Positions 9,128-20,234 of a stretch of 45,737 nucleotides of DNA are shown here, piece after piece. The notes under the pieces are model-generated. The model did not search any database. It saw only the letters and a list, made by a program, of their open reading frames with translations, and was not told the origin of the DNA. Positions within the stretch are counted from its first letter, which is position 1, and every line of letters begins with the position of its first letter. The translations under genes and the position numbers were made by a program. This DNA comes from Rhodovulum imhoffii (GTDB lineage Bacteria; Pseudomonadota; Alphaproteobacteria; Rhodobacterales; Rhodobacteraceae): positions 1 to 45,737 of the forward strand of contig NZ_QAAA01000019.1 in NCBI RefSeq assembly GCF_003046545.1, written 5' to 3'.

Positions 9128-10057
9128 TTATTCGTTGTCCGGGGCGGATTGGCCCACCCTCATGATCTCCCACTCTAGCTGGATTCCGCTGTCTTGGAAA
9201 ACCCTTTTTCGGACGAGTTCGCCCAACCCCTCGAGATCCGCGGCGGTCGCGCAACCGGTATTGATCAGGAAATTCGCATGCTTTTCAGACATCTGGGCAC
9301 CCCCCAGACGCGCCCCTCGCAGTCCCGCACGCTCGATCAGGCGCCACGCCTTGAGGTCATGCACATCATCCGCCCGCCCGGTCGAAGACGCCCCCGAAGG
9401 GTTGCGGAACGTCGACCCCGCACTACGTTCCCCGGTGGGCTGGCTGGCATCGCGGCGGGCGATCTGATCGGCCATGCGGGCCTCCAGATCCTCCGGCCGC
9501 CCCGGTTTGCCCTGCAACACGGCCTCCGTCAGCACCCAGCCTTCGGGCAGATCGCTCAGACGGTATCCAAAATTGAGATCTTCCGCGCGCAGCGTCACCT
9601 GCCGCCCCTCTCGGGTGATGACTTGCGCCTCGACAAACACATCCGCGATGTAACTGCCGTAACAGCCTGCATTCATCCGGATCGCTCCACCGATCGCACC
9701 GGGAATGGTCCGCAGAAATGTCAAATCGACCCCTGCCGCCGCCGCACGTCGCGCCACATGCGTATCCAGCGCCGCAGCCCCGGCGTGCACATGAAACCCG
9801 TCCACGCGAATCCCGTTGAACCCGCGGCCAAGCCGGATCACGGCCCCGCGTATCCCGCCATCGCGCACGATCAGGTTCGATCCGACCCCGATCGGGAAAA
9901 CCGGCACGGCCGGGTCCAGCGCCGCCAGAAAGGAGGCCAGGTCCTGGGAATCCTCCGGCTGAAACAGCCATTCCGCCGGTCCGCCCACCCGCAGCCAGGT
10001 CAGGTCTGACAGCGCCCGGCCGGGAACCAGGCTGCCACGCACCTGCGGAAGCGTCAT
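9128..10057 (-). CDS. murB: UDP-N-acetylenolpyruvoylglucosamine reductase MurB
   Basis: MurB is the FAD-dependent, NADPH-using reductase that makes UDP-N-acetylmuramate. The 309-residue protein shows [13 protein letters not shown] near the N-terminus, the FAD-binding stretch [35 protein letters not shown], and the catalytic serine region [10 protein letters not shown]. The C-terminus carries the conserved Glu in LEWEIMRVG. Its start overlaps the stop of the upstream 91-codon membrane gene by 4 bases. Confidence 0.97.
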   Translation of the reverse strand: MTLPQVRGSLVPGRALSDLTWLRVGGPAEWLFQPEDSQDLASFLAALDPAVPVFPIGVGSNLIVRDGGIRGAVIRLGRGFNGIRVDGFHVHAGAAALDTHVARRAAAAGVDLTFLRTIPGAIGGAIRMNAGCYGSYIADVFVEAQVITREGRQVTLRAEDLNFGYRLSDLPEGWVLTEAVLQGKPGRPEDLEARMADQIARRDASQPTGERSAGSTFRNPSGASSTGRADDVHDLKAWRLIERAGLRGARLGGAQMSEKHANFLINTGCATAADLEGLGELVRKRVFQDSGIQLEWEIMRVGQSAPDNE

Positions 10058-10329
10058 TCGCGCCTCCCCGCCATCGCCCCCAGCGCATAGAGCCCCGCCG
10101 AGAGAGCCGCCGCACCCATCCAGGGAAAAATCACATCATGGCGAAGAACCACGGCGGGCCCCTTGGCCGGCAAGGACAAAGCGATCGCGCCAACTGCCAG
10201 AGAATACACGCCGAACAATCCCAAAAACCCTCTCCAGGCACCGCGCAGACCATGGCAAAGCACCGCATAGGCCACGACCGGGGCCACAGCCCAGCTTGCA
10301 TAGGCCAGCAAGATCGCCGACCCCGTCAT
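10054..10329 (-). CDS. small membrane protein between DUF2484 gene and murB
   Basis: From the ATG at 10329 the product is 91 residues with about three hydrophobic segments ([53 protein letters not shown]) and an Arg-rich end. The family is not recognised. The start overlaps the upstream DUF2484 gene by 4 bases and the stop overlaps murB by 4, so it is locked into the murC-murB translation chain. That coupling suggests a role tied to envelope synthesis, but no function can be stated. Confidence 0.75.
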   Translation of the reverse strand: MTGSAILLAYASWAVAPVVAYAVLCHGLRGAWRGFLGLFGVYSLAVGAIALSLPAKGPAVVLRHDVIFPWMGAAALSAGLYALGAMAGRRE

Positions 10330-10586
10330 CGCGAACGTCCGGCCCCCGGCCCGTGCTGGCGTATCCACGCGATGAAATCGCGCTTTGGAAGCCGCAGGAC
10401 CGCCACGCCGCCAATCAGGACGGCCAGCCCCCAGACAGGCCCCATCTGGTAAGTCAGCAAACCGATCAGCGGAACCCCCACTACCACCAACCCGAAGGCC
10501 AGCGGCGCCTGAAAATGTTCCGGCATCACGCCGACACCCAAGGCGACCAGGCCCCACAGGATGGCAAGACCGAGTGTCAGGTTCAT
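10326..10586 (-). CDS. DUF2484 family membrane protein
   Basis: The ATG at 10586 overlaps the murC stop (ATGA) and gives 86 residues: three hydrophobic segments ([52 protein letters not shown]) followed by a basic tail [14 protein letters not shown]. Sequence and position (directly after murC) match the DUF2484 family, which as far as I know is confined to Rhodobacterales dcw clusters. The function of the family is unknown. It is one of the better taxonomic markers in this window. Confidence 0.8.
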   Translation of the reverse strand: MNLTLGLAILWGLVALGVGVMPEHFQAPLAFGLVVVGVPLIGLLTYQMGPVWGLAVLIGGVAVLRLPKRDFIAWIRQHGPGAGRSR

Positions 10587-12007
10587 GCCACACCTCCGGC
10601 GGCCTTCGCCGTTCCGGCCAGCCGGGCGGGCAGGTTGTTCGCCCACGCGCTTATCGTCCCCGCACCGAGACAGACAACCATGTCCCCCGGCCCGGCTTGC
10701 TCACGGACCAGCCGCTCCAGGTCGTCTTCGCACAACAGGGCGCGGGCGTGACGGTGACCGTGGCGGATAAGCCCGGCGACCAGGTCGTCCCGGCTGGCCC
10801 CCTCCACCGGGTCTTCGCCAGCGGCATAAACTTCTGCAATTCCAACGACATCGGCATCGTTGAAACATGAACAAAAATCTTCGAACAGCGCCGACAGGCG
10901 GCTGTAGCGGTGCGGCTGGTGAACGGCGATGACCCGCCCCTGCGTGGCCTGCCGGGCCGCCTTCAACACCGCGGCAATCTCCACCGGATGATGGCCATAA
11001 TCGTCGATCACGGTCACACCGCCAACCTCCCCCACGCGGGTGAAACGCCGGTTCACTCCGCCGAACCCGGCCAGAGCGGCGCGGATTTCTTCCGCTTTCA
11101 TGCCCAGGTGCCGTGCCACGGCCACCGCCGACAGCGCATTCGACACGTTGTGGTCCCCCGGCATCGGCAGAGTGCAGCCTTCGATCACCCGGCCCTCGGC
11201 CTGCAACGCGATGTCGAAATGTGCCGCGCCACCTTCATAACGCAGGTTGATGGCCCGCACATCCGCCTGCGCATTGAACCCGAAAGTCGCCACACGCCGG
11301 TCCGTCAGCTTGCCGACCAGCGCCTGTACCTCGTGATGGTCGGTACAACACACCGCCAGACCGTAGAAGGGAATGTTGGACACGAAGTCGTAGAACCCCT
11401 GGCGGAGCGACTCGAAATCCCCCCAATGTTCCATGTGTTCGGGATCGATATTGGTGACGATGGCAATCGTCGCCGGAAGGCGGGTAAAGGTTCCGTCGCT
11501 TTCATCGGCCTCGACGACCATCCACTCCCCGGCACCCATGCGCGCGTTGGAACCGTAGGCGTGAATGATTCCGCCATTGATGACCGTCGCATCGAACCCG
11601 CCCGCATCCAGCAACGTGGCGACCATGGTCGTGGTCGTCGTCTTGCCATGCGTTCCCCCGACCGCGATGTTGGACTTCAGGCGCATCAGTTCGGCCAGCA
11701 TCTCCGCCCGGCGCACCACCGGCATCCCCCGCCGCCGCGCGGCGTCCAGCTCCGGATTGCCGGGCTTGATGGCCGAAGAAATCACCACCACCGCCGCGCC
11801 GTCCAGGTTTTCCGCGCGCTGCCCCTCGAACACTGTCGCGCCCAGGCGGCTCAACCGCGCGGTAATCTTGCTCGCCTTCAGGTCCGATCCCTGAACGCAG
11901 TAGCCAAGGTTGAGAAGCACCTCGGCAATACCGGACATACCGATTCCACCGATCCCGATGAAATGAATGGGTCCGACATCGGTGGGAAGTTTGGTGGCGG
12001 CGTTCAT
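10583..12007 (-). CDS. murC: UDP-N-acetylmuramate--L-alanine ligase MurC
   Basis: MurC adds the first amino acid, L-alanine, to UDP-MurNAc using ATP. The 474-residue protein has the N-terminal Rossmann start [18 protein letters not shown], the Mur-ligase ATP loop [14 protein letters not shown] (about residues 117-130), the conserved [11 protein letters not shown], and the central and C-terminal blocks [12 protein letters not shown] and [14 protein letters not shown]. It overlaps murG upstream and the DUF2484 gene downstream by 4 bases each. Confidence 0.98.
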   Translation of the reverse strand: MNAATKLPTDVGPIHFIGIGGIGMSGIAEVLLNLGYCVQGSDLKASKITARLSRLGATVFEGQRAENLDGAAVVVISSAIKPGNPELDAARRRGMPVVRRAEMLAELMRLKSNIAVGGTHGKTTTTTMVATLLDAGGFDATVINGGIIHAYGSNARMGAGEWMVVEADESDGTFTRLPATIAIVTNIDPEHMEHWGDFESLRQGFYDFVSNIPFYGLAVCCTDHHEVQALVGKLTDRRVATFGFNAQADVRAINLRYEGGAAHFDIALQAEGRVIEGCTLPMPGDHNVSNALSAVAVARHLGMKAEEIRAALAGFGGVNRRFTRVGEVGGVTVIDDYGHHPVEIAAVLKAARQATQGRVIAVHQPHRYSRLSALFEDFCSCFNDADVVGIAEVYAAGEDPVEGASRDDLVAGLIRHGHRHARALLCEDDLERLVREQAGPGDMVVCLGAGTISAWANNLPARLAGTAKAAGGVA

Positions 12008-13104
12008 ACTCGGACCTTACCTGATAAAGCCTCGACAAGCCCGGCAAGCCGCTGGGCCGCCTCCGGCCGGCCCTGGGCCAGCGCGGCATGGGCCATTTGA
12101 GTCGCCGCCCCCGGCTGCGACAGAATAGCGTTTATCTGCTGTGAGAGCGTTGCGGAATCAAGCCTCGACTCGGGGATCAGCACCGCCGCGCCGGCCTTGA
12201 CCAGCCCGCGCGCATTCGCCGTCTGGTGATCTCCGGTGGCCGCCGCAAAGGGAATCAGGATCGCCGGACGCCCCACCACGGAGATATCTGCAACCGAAGA
12301 CGCGCCGGAACGCGAAACCACCAGCTGCGCCTCAGCCAGCCGGGCCGGGACATCGTCGAAAAAGGGCCGGACCTCGGCATCGACACCGGCGCGGGCATAA
12401 GCCTCGGCAACGCGCGCCTCATCCTCTGGTCTGGCCTGATGGGCAACCCGCAGGTTGCGACGCAGCGGGTCGGGCAGAAGCGCAATCGCCTTCGGAGCGG
12501 TGTCGGACAGGATGCGCGCACCCTGGCTGCCACCGATGACCAGCAAACTCATCGGATAGTCGCCGGGCGGAATGTAGGGCGCACCCGCCCTGCCCAGCAC
12601 AGCCGCGCGTACCGGATTGCCGACATGAACACCCTCCACGCCAGTGGGCAGGTCCGTCGGCCATGTCCCGCAGGCAACGGCGGAAACACGCCGGGCAAAC
12701 AGCCTGTTCACCTTGCCCAATACGCCGTTCTGTTCGTGAATCATCGCCGGAATGCCCAGGATGCGAGCTGCGGCAAGCGCGGGAAAGGACGGGTAACCCC
12801 CAAACCCGGCCACCGCCGCCGGGCGGTCCCGGCCCATTTGCGCGATGGCGGAGGTCACACCGGCCGCCAGACGAAACGGCACGACACCCTTGGCCAGCCT
12901 TCCGCCGCGGGCGAAACTGGCGGCAGGAACCCGGCGGATCTCAACCTCATCCGGAAAGCCCCCTGCATAACGGGCGCCCCGAACATCGGTCGACAGCACG
13001 ACACGCCAGCCGCGTTCAAGCATTTCCTCGGCCAACGCCTGGGCAGGGAACATATGACCGCCTGTGCCGCCCGCAGCGATGACCAGAAGGTCGGATTGGC
13101 TCAT
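12004..13104 (-). CDS. murG: lipid II synthase MurG (GlcNAc transferase)
   Basis: MurG moves GlcNAc from UDP-GlcNAc onto lipid I on the inner face of the membrane, making lipid II. The start is taken as the ATG at 13104 ([17 protein letters not shown]), which overlaps the ftsW stop as ATGA. A GTG two codons earlier is possible but has poorer spacing. At 366 residues it is of normal length. The [17 protein letters not shown] loop and the C-terminal donor-site block [23 protein letters not shown] are clear, the last read across about residues 265-287. Confidence 0.97.
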   Translation of the reverse strand: MSQSDLLVIAAGGTGGHMFPAQALAEEMLERGWRVVLSTDVRGARYAGGFPDEVEIRRVPAASFARGGRLAKGVVPFRLAAGVTSAIAQMGRDRPAAVAGFGGYPSFPALAAARILGIPAMIHEQNGVLGKVNRLFARRVSAVACGTWPTDLPTGVEGVHVGNPVRAAVLGRAGAPYIPPGDYPMSLLVIGGSQGARILSDTAPKAIALLPDPLRRNLRVAHQARPEDEARVAEAYARAGVDAEVRPFFDDVPARLAEAQLVVSRSGASSVADISVVGRPAILIPFAAATGDHQTANARGLVKAGAAVLIPESRLDSATLSQQINAILSQPGAATQMAHAALAQGRPEAAQRLAGLVEALSGKVRV

Positions 13105-14270
13105 CCCCACCCCTTTCTGCGCAGGATATCCCCGATTTCGCCTTGCGGACGGACCCGCGTCAGAGCCAGAAGCGCGCCAACGGTGATTCCCCCTGCGATC
13201 AGCGACGAACCGCCATAGCTGACGAAAGGCAAAGTCATCCCCTTGGCGGGCAACAGCCGGACCGCTACGCCCATATTGATGAAGGCCTGAATCCCGAAGA
13301 TACAGGCCAGCCCCGCGCCTGCCAGCCGGGTAAAGGTATCGCGTTCCCGCATCAAGCGGAAAAGCGACCGGATTACAATGATCGCATAAAGCGCCAGAAT
13401 CGTCAGCACCAGGACCAGCCCGTATTCCTCGGCCGCGACGGCGATGATGAAGTCCGTATGGGCATCGGGCAAGGACAGCTTGACCTGCCCTTCCCCCACG
13501 CCGGTGCCGAAAAACCCCCCCTCACGGATCGCGTTGGCGGCAAAGCCAAGCTGCGTGCGCGGGTCCAGTTCGGGGGACAAGAACCCGTCAATCCTTCGGG
13601 CAAAATGCTCGGAATTGCTGTAAGCCACGGTTCCGGCAAAAACCGTCGCCCCCGCCAGCCCCAGCAGCAGAAGGATCGGCGCCCCCGCCACGAAGTAGAT
13701 TACCCCCCAGGTGAACAGCACCAGCGCCGCCTGCCCGAAATCGGGTTGCAGCGCCAGAAACCCGACGATCACGACCGCCACGCCAAGCGAGATCAATCGC
13801 CCCGGCGGGCCGTTCGGCTCTTGTGCGGCGGCCATGAACCATGCGGTCAGGATGACGAATGCAGGCTTGAGAAACTCCGACGGCTGTACGCTGGCAAAGC
13901 CAAGGCTGTACCAGCGCACGGCACCCTTGCCGAAATCCGTTCCAAGCACCGGCAACAACGCCAGGGCAACAAAGGCTGCGAAAAACCCGATCACGCCCAG
14001 TCGCCGGATCAGCGTCGGCGACATCATCGAGGTCACAAACATCGCCACCAGTGCCGCGCCTCCAAACAGCGCCTGCCGTTCAACGTAATGGAAAGGGGCG
14101 AACCCGTTGTCGCGCGCCAGCGGCGGAGAGGCCGCCATGCCCAGCAACAAGCCGATGCAGCACAACAGCAGAATACAAACCAGACTGAGCTTGTCGACCG
14201 TGCGCCACCACCGTGGGAGTATCGGCTCCCCCGCCCGGATGGGTACGGAGCCATAGACCATTTCCGTCAT
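13101..14270 (-). CDS. ftsW: SEDS peptidoglycan glycosyltransferase FtsW
   Basis: FtsW is the septal glycosyltransferase of the SEDS family, working with the transpeptidase FtsI. The 389-residue protein has about ten hydrophobic segments and the family blocks [23 protein letters not shown] (about residues 116-138), [16 protein letters not shown] and [19 protein letters not shown]. The last block is the SEDS signature near the C-terminus. An 85-bp gap separates it from murD upstream; downstream it overlaps murG by 4 bases. Confidence 0.97.
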   Translation of the reverse strand: MTEMVYGSVPIRAGEPILPRWWRTVDKLSLVCILLLCCIGLLLGMAASPPLARDNGFAPFHYVERQALFGGAALVAMFVTSMMSPTLIRRLGVIGFFAAFVALALLPVLGTDFGKGAVRWYSLGFASVQPSEFLKPAFVILTAWFMAAAQEPNGPPGRLISLGVAVVIVGFLALQPDFGQAALVLFTWGVIYFVAGAPILLLLGLAGATVFAGTVAYSNSEHFARRIDGFLSPELDPRTQLGFAANAIREGGFFGTGVGEGQVKLSLPDAHTDFIIAVAAEEYGLVLVLTILALYAIIVIRSLFRLMRERDTFTRLAGAGLACIFGIQAFINMGVAVRLLPAKGMTLPFVSYGGSSLIAGGITVGALLALTRVRPQGEIGDILRRKGWG

Positions 14271-14355
14271 GGTTAACTGCCTTGCGCTGCCTCTGCTTCG
14301 CCCGTTTTCCGGGTCTGGGGACAGTTTAGCGTGGAACAGGTCGCAAAACCAGTGC

Positions 14356-15759
14356 CTAAGCGTTCACGTGCCTGCCCACCTCGGCGATGAAGTCCATACC
14401 GCGAACCTCGAAATTGTCATACTGGTCGAAGCTCGCCGCCGCTGGGGCCAGAAGCACCACGTCACCGGGGCAGGCCTCGGCCACCGCCCGGTCGACGGCA
14501 ACGGTCATCGTCGTACAGACCTCATGGGGGATCGCGGCCAGATGCAGCGCAAAACCCGCGGCCTCACGACCGATCACATAGGCCTTGGCCACGTTCCCCA
14601 GATACGGCACCACCGGGTCCAGGCCGCCTTCTTTCTCCAGCCCGCCGCAAATCCAGCGGATGTTGCGAAAAGCGGACAGCGCCTTGGCCGCGCTGGCAGC
14701 ATTGGTGGCCTTGGAGTCGTTGATGAACCGGACGCCATTCTTTTCCCCCACCGGCTGGCTGCGATGCGGCAGTCCGGCAAAGTCGTGGAATGCCTGTCCG
14801 ATCACCTTGGGGGAAATCCCTAAACAGCGCGCGGCGGCATAGGCCGCACAGGCGTTCTGATGGTTGTGGACGCCGGGCAGCCCCGCGATATCGCGCAAGT
14901 CGACCGAAGCCACCTGGCGCCCCTTGCGCCACTCGCTCAAAAACCCCTTGCGCGCCAGGATCAGCCACCCGGACCGATCCTGCACATGCCCCGAAGCCAC
15001 CCGGATCACCCGGTCGTCTCCGCTTCCCTCGGACAATTGATTGGCCAGAAAGCGCCCCTCCGGCTCATCGACACCGATAATGGCGCGGTCCGGCCCCCCC
15101 TCGGCAAAAAGCCGGCGCTTGGCCGCAAAATACCCCCCCGGTCCGGCATGGCGGTCCAGGTGATCGGCAGATAGGTTCGTGAAAACCGCAATATCAGGTG
15201 TCAGCGCGCGGGCCAGATCCGTCTGGTAGCTGGACAATTCCAGCACCACCACCCCCCCATCTCCGGGCGGGTCGATATCCAGCACACCCCGACCGATATT
15301 TCCCGCAAGCTGACTTTCCCGCCCCGCCATGCACAGAACGTGATGGATCAGTGCCGCCGTCGTCGATTTCCCGTTGGATCCCGTCACCGCAACAACCCGG
15401 GGTGTCTTGTCGAAATTCTCCCATTCCGCCGTCGCAAGAGAGCGGAAGAACAACCCGATATCATTGTCGACCGGCACACCCGCCTCCAGTGCTGCGGCGA
15501 CACCCCGGTGTGGGGCGGGGTAGAGATGTGCAATCCCCGGACTGACAATCAGTGCGGCAAGGCCATCCATCGCACCCGAACGGGCCAGATCTTCGGGGGT
15601 AAAGCCGGCCTCCTGCGCGCGGATCCGGGCCGCTTCGTTGTCATCCCAGACAACAGAATCCGCCCCACCCGCGCGCAACGCCCTTGCGGCGGACAGCCCG
15701 GACCGTCCGAGCCCGAGAACGGCAACCCGTTTCCCACGATACCCCTGAACCGGAATCAT
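14356..15759 (-). CDS. murD: UDP-N-acetylmuramoyl-L-alanine--D-glutamate ligase MurD
   Basis: MurD adds D-glutamate to UDP-MurNAc-L-Ala. The ATG at 15759 ([20 protein letters not shown]) gives 467 residues; an in-frame upstream extension of 16 codons lacks similarity and is left out. Visible parts are the N-terminal [13 protein letters not shown], the ATP loop [14 protein letters not shown], the ELSSYQ motif and the [12 protein letters not shown] block. The gene is separated from mraY by a small membrane gene and followed by ftsW after 85 bp. Confidence 0.97.
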   Translation of the reverse strand: MIPVQGYRGKRVAVLGLGRSGLSAARALRAGGADSVVWDDNEAARIRAQEAGFTPEDLARSGAMDGLAALIVSPGIAHLYPAPHRGVAAALEAGVPVDNDIGLFFRSLATAEWENFDKTPRVVAVTGSNGKSTTAALIHHVLCMAGRESQLAGNIGRGVLDIDPPGDGGVVVLELSSYQTDLARALTPDIAVFTNLSADHLDRHAGPGGYFAAKRRLFAEGGPDRAIIGVDEPEGRFLANQLSEGSGDDRVIRVASGHVQDRSGWLILARKGFLSEWRKGRQVASVDLRDIAGLPGVHNHQNACAAYAAARCLGISPKVIGQAFHDFAGLPHRSQPVGEKNGVRFINDSKATNAASAAKALSAFRNIRWICGGLEKEGGLDPVVPYLGNVAKAYVIGREAAGFALHLAAIPHEVCTTMTVAVDRAVAEACPGDVVLLAPAAASFDQYDNFEVRGMDFIAEVGRHVNA

Positions 15760-15857
15760 GCGTAACCCCGTCTTGACTTTTCCCACAGCTTGGGGACCGA
15801 CGCGCAAGGAATGTCAAGCGCGCGCCGGCCCCCTGAACTGTCTGCGCGGGCGTAATG

Positions 15858-16181
15858 TCAGACCAGGTAGTGCCACCCCACGATCAGCGGCAGCAACACC
15901 AGAATCGCCAGCGCAAACAGGAACGATGCGGTCCGGTTCCCGCCCATCCAGCGCATCGCGCCCGCAAGCGCGGGTGCCACCATCACGGCGGCGATCATCA
16001 ACGGAAAAAACGTGTGAAAGATCGGGACGCAATTGCCCGGCTGGGTGAAGTTCTTCTGGCAATACGGCACGATCTCATCCGAAAACAGCACCGCCAGGAT
16101 CAGCAGATAGGCCAAAAAGGCCATGACGGAATACGGCGGCACCCCGTCAAACTGCTTTTTTTCAGTCGCCTCAGTCTTCAT
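15858..16181 (-). CDS. small membrane protein between mraY and murD
   Basis: The ATG at 16181, preceded by AGGAGG four bases upstream, gives 107 residues. An ATG at 16199 overlapping the mraY stop is the alternative and would add 6 residues. There are three hydrophobic segments (YSVMAFLAYLLILAVLF, FFPLMIAAVMVAPALAGA, SFLFALAILVLLPLIVG) and two cysteines in the loop between the first two (CQKNFTQPGNC). The family is not recognised. It is co-oriented and closely spaced between mraY and murD, so it belongs to the dcw transcript. Confidence 0.75.
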   Translation of the reverse strand: MKTEATEKKQFDGVPPYSVMAFLAYLLILAVLFSDEIVPYCQKNFTQPGNCVPIFHTFFPLMIAAVMVAPALAGAMRWMGGNRTASFLFALAILVLLPLIVGWHYLV

Positions 16182-16198
16182 CTGTCCTCCTATCGGCA

Positions 16199-17284
16199 TC
16201 ACCGAATTTTCAAGGTGGCCAACCCGATCAAAGCAAGGATCAGGGAAATGATCCAGAATCGAATGACGATCTGCGGCTCGGCCCACCCCTTCTTTTCGAA
16301 ATGATGATGTATCGGAGCCATAAGGAACACGCGCCTTTTTGTCATCTTGTAGTATGCGACCTGAATGATGACGCTCAGCGCCTCGATCACGAACAATCCG
16401 CCAACGATCCCCAGAACGATTTCATGCTTGGTGGCAACGGCAATCGCCCCCAGCGCGCCCCCCAGCGCAAGTGAGCCGGTATCCCCCATGAAAACCGCGG
16501 CAGGTGGGGCATTGTACCACAGGAACCCCAGCCCACCCCCGATCAGCGCAGCACTGAAAATGAGAATTTCCCCGGTGCCGGGCACGTAATGCACATCAAG
16601 ATACTCGGTGAAATCGACGCGCCCCACCGCATAAGCGATCACGCCCAGCGTGGCGGCGGCAATCATCACAGGCATGATCGCCAGACCATCAAGCCCATCG
16701 GTCAGGTTCACGGAATTCGCAGCCCCCACAATCACGAACATCGCGAAGGGCACGAAAAAAATCCCCATATTGATGAGGGCGTCCTTGAACACCGGGAACG
16801 CCAGTTGAAAGCTCAGATCCGGAGGATGCGCCCAAGAGGCCAGAAGCCCTGCAACGGCGGCAATCAGCAACCCCAACCCGAACCGAACCTTCCCCGGCAC
16901 GCCCTTGGTGTTGTTCTTCGATACCTTCGCATAATCGTCGGCAAACCCGATCGCCCCGAAGGATACCGTCACGAAAAGCAATATCCAGATATAGGCATTG
17001 TCCAGCCGCGCCCATAACAGCGTGGCAAAGACCAGCGCCCCCAGAATGAGAACCCCCCCCATCGTGGGAGTGCCGGACTTGGTTTCAAGGTGGCTCTGGG
17101 GGCCGTCCTCACGGATCGGCTGTCCGTTTTTCTGCCGTCTCTTGAGAAGGTTGATCAAAGGCCTGCCGAACAGAAAACCGAAAATCAGCGCCGTAAAAAA
17201 GGACGCGCCTGCACGAAAGGTGATATAGCGAAACAGATTGAAAACATCACCACCGTCGGAGAACTCGGTCAGCCAATACAGCAT
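16199..17284 (-). CDS. mraY: phospho-MurNAc-pentapeptide translocase MraY
   Basis: MraY transfers phospho-MurNAc-pentapeptide to undecaprenyl phosphate, giving lipid I. The 361-residue, roughly ten-segment membrane protein has the family motifs [17 protein letters not shown] (about residues 110-127), [13 protein letters not shown] and the cytoplasmic [19 protein letters not shown] near the C-terminus, which together form the Mg and nucleotide site. It starts 15 bp after the murF stop. Confidence 0.98.
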   Translation of the reverse strand: MLYWLTEFSDGGDVFNLFRYITFRAGASFFTALIFGFLFGRPLINLLKRRQKNGQPIREDGPQSHLETKSGTPTMGGVLILGALVFATLLWARLDNAYIWILLFVTVSFGAIGFADDYAKVSKNNTKGVPGKVRFGLGLLIAAVAGLLASWAHPPDLSFQLAFPVFKDALINMGIFFVPFAMFVIVGAANSVNLTDGLDGLAIMPVMIAAATLGVIAYAVGRVDFTEYLDVHYVPGTGEILIFSAALIGGGLGFLWYNAPPAAVFMGDTGSLALGGALGAIAVATKHEIVLGIVGGLFVIEALSVIIQVAYYKMTKRRVFLMAPIHHHFEKKGWAEPQIVIRFWIISLILALIGLATLKIR

Positions 17285-17299
17285 CTGTAAAAGTCCTTG

Positions 17300-18733
17300 T
17301 TAATCGGTTGAAACCGCTTGTCCCAGTTTGCGTATCGCATCGACGATTACGGATACACGGCTGCCCTTGGACCCTTTCACGAGTACGACATCGCCCGCGT
17401 CGCAAAGCACATGGGCGCGCGCGGCCAGATCCTCGGCCCGCTCCTGCCACTGGCCGCGCTGACGCGCAGGCAATGCAGCGTAGAGCGCCCGCATCCGCGG
17501 CCCCACACAGTGCACAACATCCACGCACCTGAATGCGGGCACATCCGCAATCGCACGATGCAGATCCTCTTCGTTCTCGCCCAGCTCCAGCATATCCCCC
17601 AGCACCGCGATCCGGCGACCCGAGGTCACACGCCCCAGTCCGTCCCGCGGCTGCGCGGCGGCGAGAACCTCCAGCGCCGCAGCCATGGAGGCCGGGTTCG
17701 CATTGAACGCATCGTCGATCAGGTCGATGATCAGATGGTCATCGACAACATCCAGCACCAGCCGTTCACGGGCCCCGCGCCCGGCAGGAGGCCGCCAGGC
17801 GCCAAGATCGCAAGCCGCCACCGCCGCGTCGATGCCGCAAACGTCCGCCACCGCCAGAACCCCCAGCGCGTTGGAGGCAAAATGGCGCCCCACCGCCCGG
17901 ATCTTGAACAGAAACGCTTTGCCATGGGCTTCGGCCTCGACCACCGTGGCGATGTCACCAAGGGTCACACGTGTCAGGCGGTAGTCGCTTCCCGTCGACT
18001 CCCCAAACCGCAGCACACGAGCTCCGGCGGCCCGCGCGGCCCCGGCCAGAATCGGTGTCACGTCCAGATCATTGTGAAACACCGCGATGCCGCCGGGTTC
18101 CAGGCCACGGAAAATCGCGGCCTTCTCCCGCGCGATGGCGGCGATATCCTCAAACGCCTCCAGATGCGCCGCCGCGACAGTGGTAACGAGCGCCACATCG
18201 GGCCGGGCCATCGCCGAGAGGGGGGCGATCTCACCGGGGTGGTTCATACCTATTTCGATCACAGCGAACCCGGCATCGCGCGGCATCCGCGCCAATGTCA
18301 GCGGCACACCCCAATGATTGTTGTAGCTTGCCTCCGCGGCATGGACATGCCCCTGCCGGGCCAGGACCGCGCGCAACATCTCCTTCGTCGAGGTCTTGCC
18401 GACAGAGCCCGTCACCCCGATCACCCGTGCCGCCGTACGCGCCCGTGCCGCGCGCCCCAAAGCCGTCAGCGCCGCCAGAACATCGGAAACGATCAGAAGC
18501 GGCGCGTCCTTCGCCACCCCCGCGGGCCGCCGGGAAACCAGTGCCGCAGCCGCGCCCTTTGCCAGCGCCTCAGCGACAAAATCATGTCCGTCGCGCCGAT
18601 CCGCGAGGGCGACGAACAGATCCCCCGGTGTCAGGCTGCGGGTATCGATGGAGACCCCCTGCGCCTTCCAAGCTGTCGTGGACTGACCGCCGGTGGCCGC
18701 CATGGCCTCCGCCGCTGTCCAGAGTATGCTCAT
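17300..18733 (-). CDS. murF: UDP-MurNAc-tripeptide--D-alanyl-D-alanine ligase MurF
   Basis: MurF adds the D-Ala-D-Ala made by Ddl, completing the pentapeptide. The 477-residue protein carries the N-terminal block GVSIDTRSLTPGDLFVAL, the ATP loop VTGSVGKTSTKEML (about residues 109-122), the NNHWGVPLTLARM substrate block and DAFNANPASMAAAL. The start overlaps the murE stop by 4 bases. Confidence 0.97.
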   Translation of the reverse strand: MSILWTAAEAMAATGGQSTTAWKAQGVSIDTRSLTPGDLFVALADRRDGHDFVAEALAKGAAAALVSRRPAGVAKDAPLLIVSDVLAALTALGRAARARTAARVIGVTGSVGKTSTKEMLRAVLARQGHVHAAEASYNNHWGVPLTLARMPRDAGFAVIEIGMNHPGEIAPLSAMARPDVALVTTVAAAHLEAFEDIAAIAREKAAIFRGLEPGGIAVFHNDLDVTPILAGAARAAGARVLRFGESTGSDYRLTRVTLGDIATVVEAEAHGKAFLFKIRAVGRHFASNALGVLAVADVCGIDAAVAACDLGAWRPPAGRGARERLVLDVVDDHLIIDLIDDAFNANPASMAAALEVLAAAQPRDGLGRVTSGRRIAVLGDMLELGENEEDLHRAIADVPAFRCVDVVHCVGPRMRALYAALPARQRGQWQERAEDLAARAHVLCDAGDVVLVKGSKGSRVSVIVDAIRKLGQAVSTD

Positions 18734-20217
18734 GACACCGCCCCGTCCAAAGCGGCGACTGCGACACTGGCCTGCTCCACATCATCGAAGGGGTAAACGT
18801 TCTCCCCCACGATCTGCCCGGTTTCATGTCCCTTGCCCGCAATCAGCAGCGCATCGCCTGCCTCCAACGCATCCACACCGCGCAATATGGCCTCCGCCCG
18901 GTCGCCGACCTCGGTCGCCTCTGGGCAGCCCGCCATAACCTCGGCGCGGATAGTGGCGGCATCCTCGGTCCGGGGGTTGTCATCGGTTACGATGACAAGA
19001 TCGGCGTTCTTCGCCGCCGCCTGCCCCATCAACGGGCGCTTGCCCCGGTCACGGTCGCCCCCCGCACCGAACACGACCACGATCCGTCCCATGACATGCG
19101 GACGCAAAGATCGCAGCGCGGAAACCAGCGCGCCGGGTTTGTGCGAGTAATCCACGAACACCGCCGCGCCGTTGCCCCGCGTCGCTGCCAGTTCCATCCG
19201 CCCCCGGACGGTCTCCAGCTCCGACAACACCGGGAAAACCCGTTCCGGTATCTCACCCGCGCCGATCGCCAGCCCCGCCGCCGCCAGAACGTTTTCTGCC
19301 TGGAACCCACCAATAAGTTCCAGCCGGGTCTGATGTGGCGCCCCCTGCCACGCAAAACGCAGGGTCTGGCCCGTCGCATCATAGGCCTGGGCAAGGATGC
19401 GCAGGTCGCAATCCTGCCCCCGCCCGATGGTCAGCAGGCCCCGCGTGCGGGCACGCGCATGCCCCAGCATCTGCACCCCGCGCGGGTCATCCGTATTGAC
19501 GACAGCCACGCCGTCCTCGGGCAGGATACGATCGAACAGGCCGACCTTCGCATTGAAGTAATCGTCGAAATCCTTGTGGTAATCGAGGTGATCCTGACTG
19601 AAATTCGTGAATGCCGCCGCCTTGATCGCCACCCCGTCAAGCCGCCGCTGCGCAAGCCCGTGACTCGAGGCCTCCATCGCGGCATGGGTAACGCCATGCG
19701 CAGCCATCTCCGCCAGAGCACGGTGCAGGGCGATCGGCTCCGGCGTGGTGTGGGTCAGCGGCGCCTGCCACGCCCCCTGAACGCCCATCGTGCCGATGCT
19801 GCATGCCTTGCGCCCCAACCCTTCCCAGATCTGGCGGGTGAAATTGACCACCGAGGTCTTTCCCGATGTCCCCGTCACCGCCACGACCGTGCCCGGCTGG
19901 CGCCCGAAGAACAACGCCGCCGCACAGGCCAGCGCCTGTCGCGGATCTTCGGTCACCACGACCGCCGCGGCACTACCGGCCAGTTCGTCCCTTGCGATCT
20001 CCGCCCCTGCCCGGTCGGTCAGGATGGCAGATGCGCCCATGCGCAAGGCGAAAGTGATGAACTCCGCACCATGGATATTCGTACCCGGAAGCGCCCCGAA
20101 CAAATGCCCCGGCCGGACCTCGCGACTATCCACCGACAGCCCCGTCACCGGAACGTCATGGCCGCCCCTCGACTGCAACCCGAGGGCAGAAAGAGTGATT
20201 TTCGCCGGATCAGCCAT
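18730..20217 (-). CDS. murE: UDP-MurNAc-L-Ala-D-Glu--meso-DAP ligase MurE
   Basis: MurE adds the third residue of the stem peptide. The 495-residue protein has the ATP loop VTGTSGKTSVVNF (about residues 114-126), the TTPEP block and the C-terminal substrate motif DNPR in VTDDNPRTED. DNPR is the signature of meso-diaminopimelate-adding MurE, as expected for a Gram-negative. It lies 17 bp after ftsI and overlaps murF by 4 bases. Confidence 0.98.
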   Translation of the reverse strand: MADPAKITLSALGLQSRGGHDVPVTGLSVDSREVRPGHLFGALPGTNIHGAEFITFALRMGASAILTDRAGAEIARDELAGSAAAVVVTEDPRQALACAAALFFGRQPGTVVAVTGTSGKTSVVNFTRQIWEGLGRKACSIGTMGVQGAWQAPLTHTTPEPIALHRALAEMAAHGVTHAAMEASSHGLAQRRLDGVAIKAAAFTNFSQDHLDYHKDFDDYFNAKVGLFDRILPEDGVAVVNTDDPRGVQMLGHARARTRGLLTIGRGQDCDLRILAQAYDATGQTLRFAWQGAPHQTRLELIGGFQAENVLAAAGLAIGAGEIPERVFPVLSELETVRGRMELAATRGNGAAVFVDYSHKPGALVSALRSLRPHVMGRIVVVFGAGGDRDRGKRPLMGQAAAKNADLVIVTDDNPRTEDAATIRAEVMAGCPEATEVGDRAEAILRGVDALEAGDALLIAGKGHETGQIVGENVYPFDDVEQASVAVAALDGAVS

Positions 20218-20234
20218 GGGCCGATGCTCCTTGC

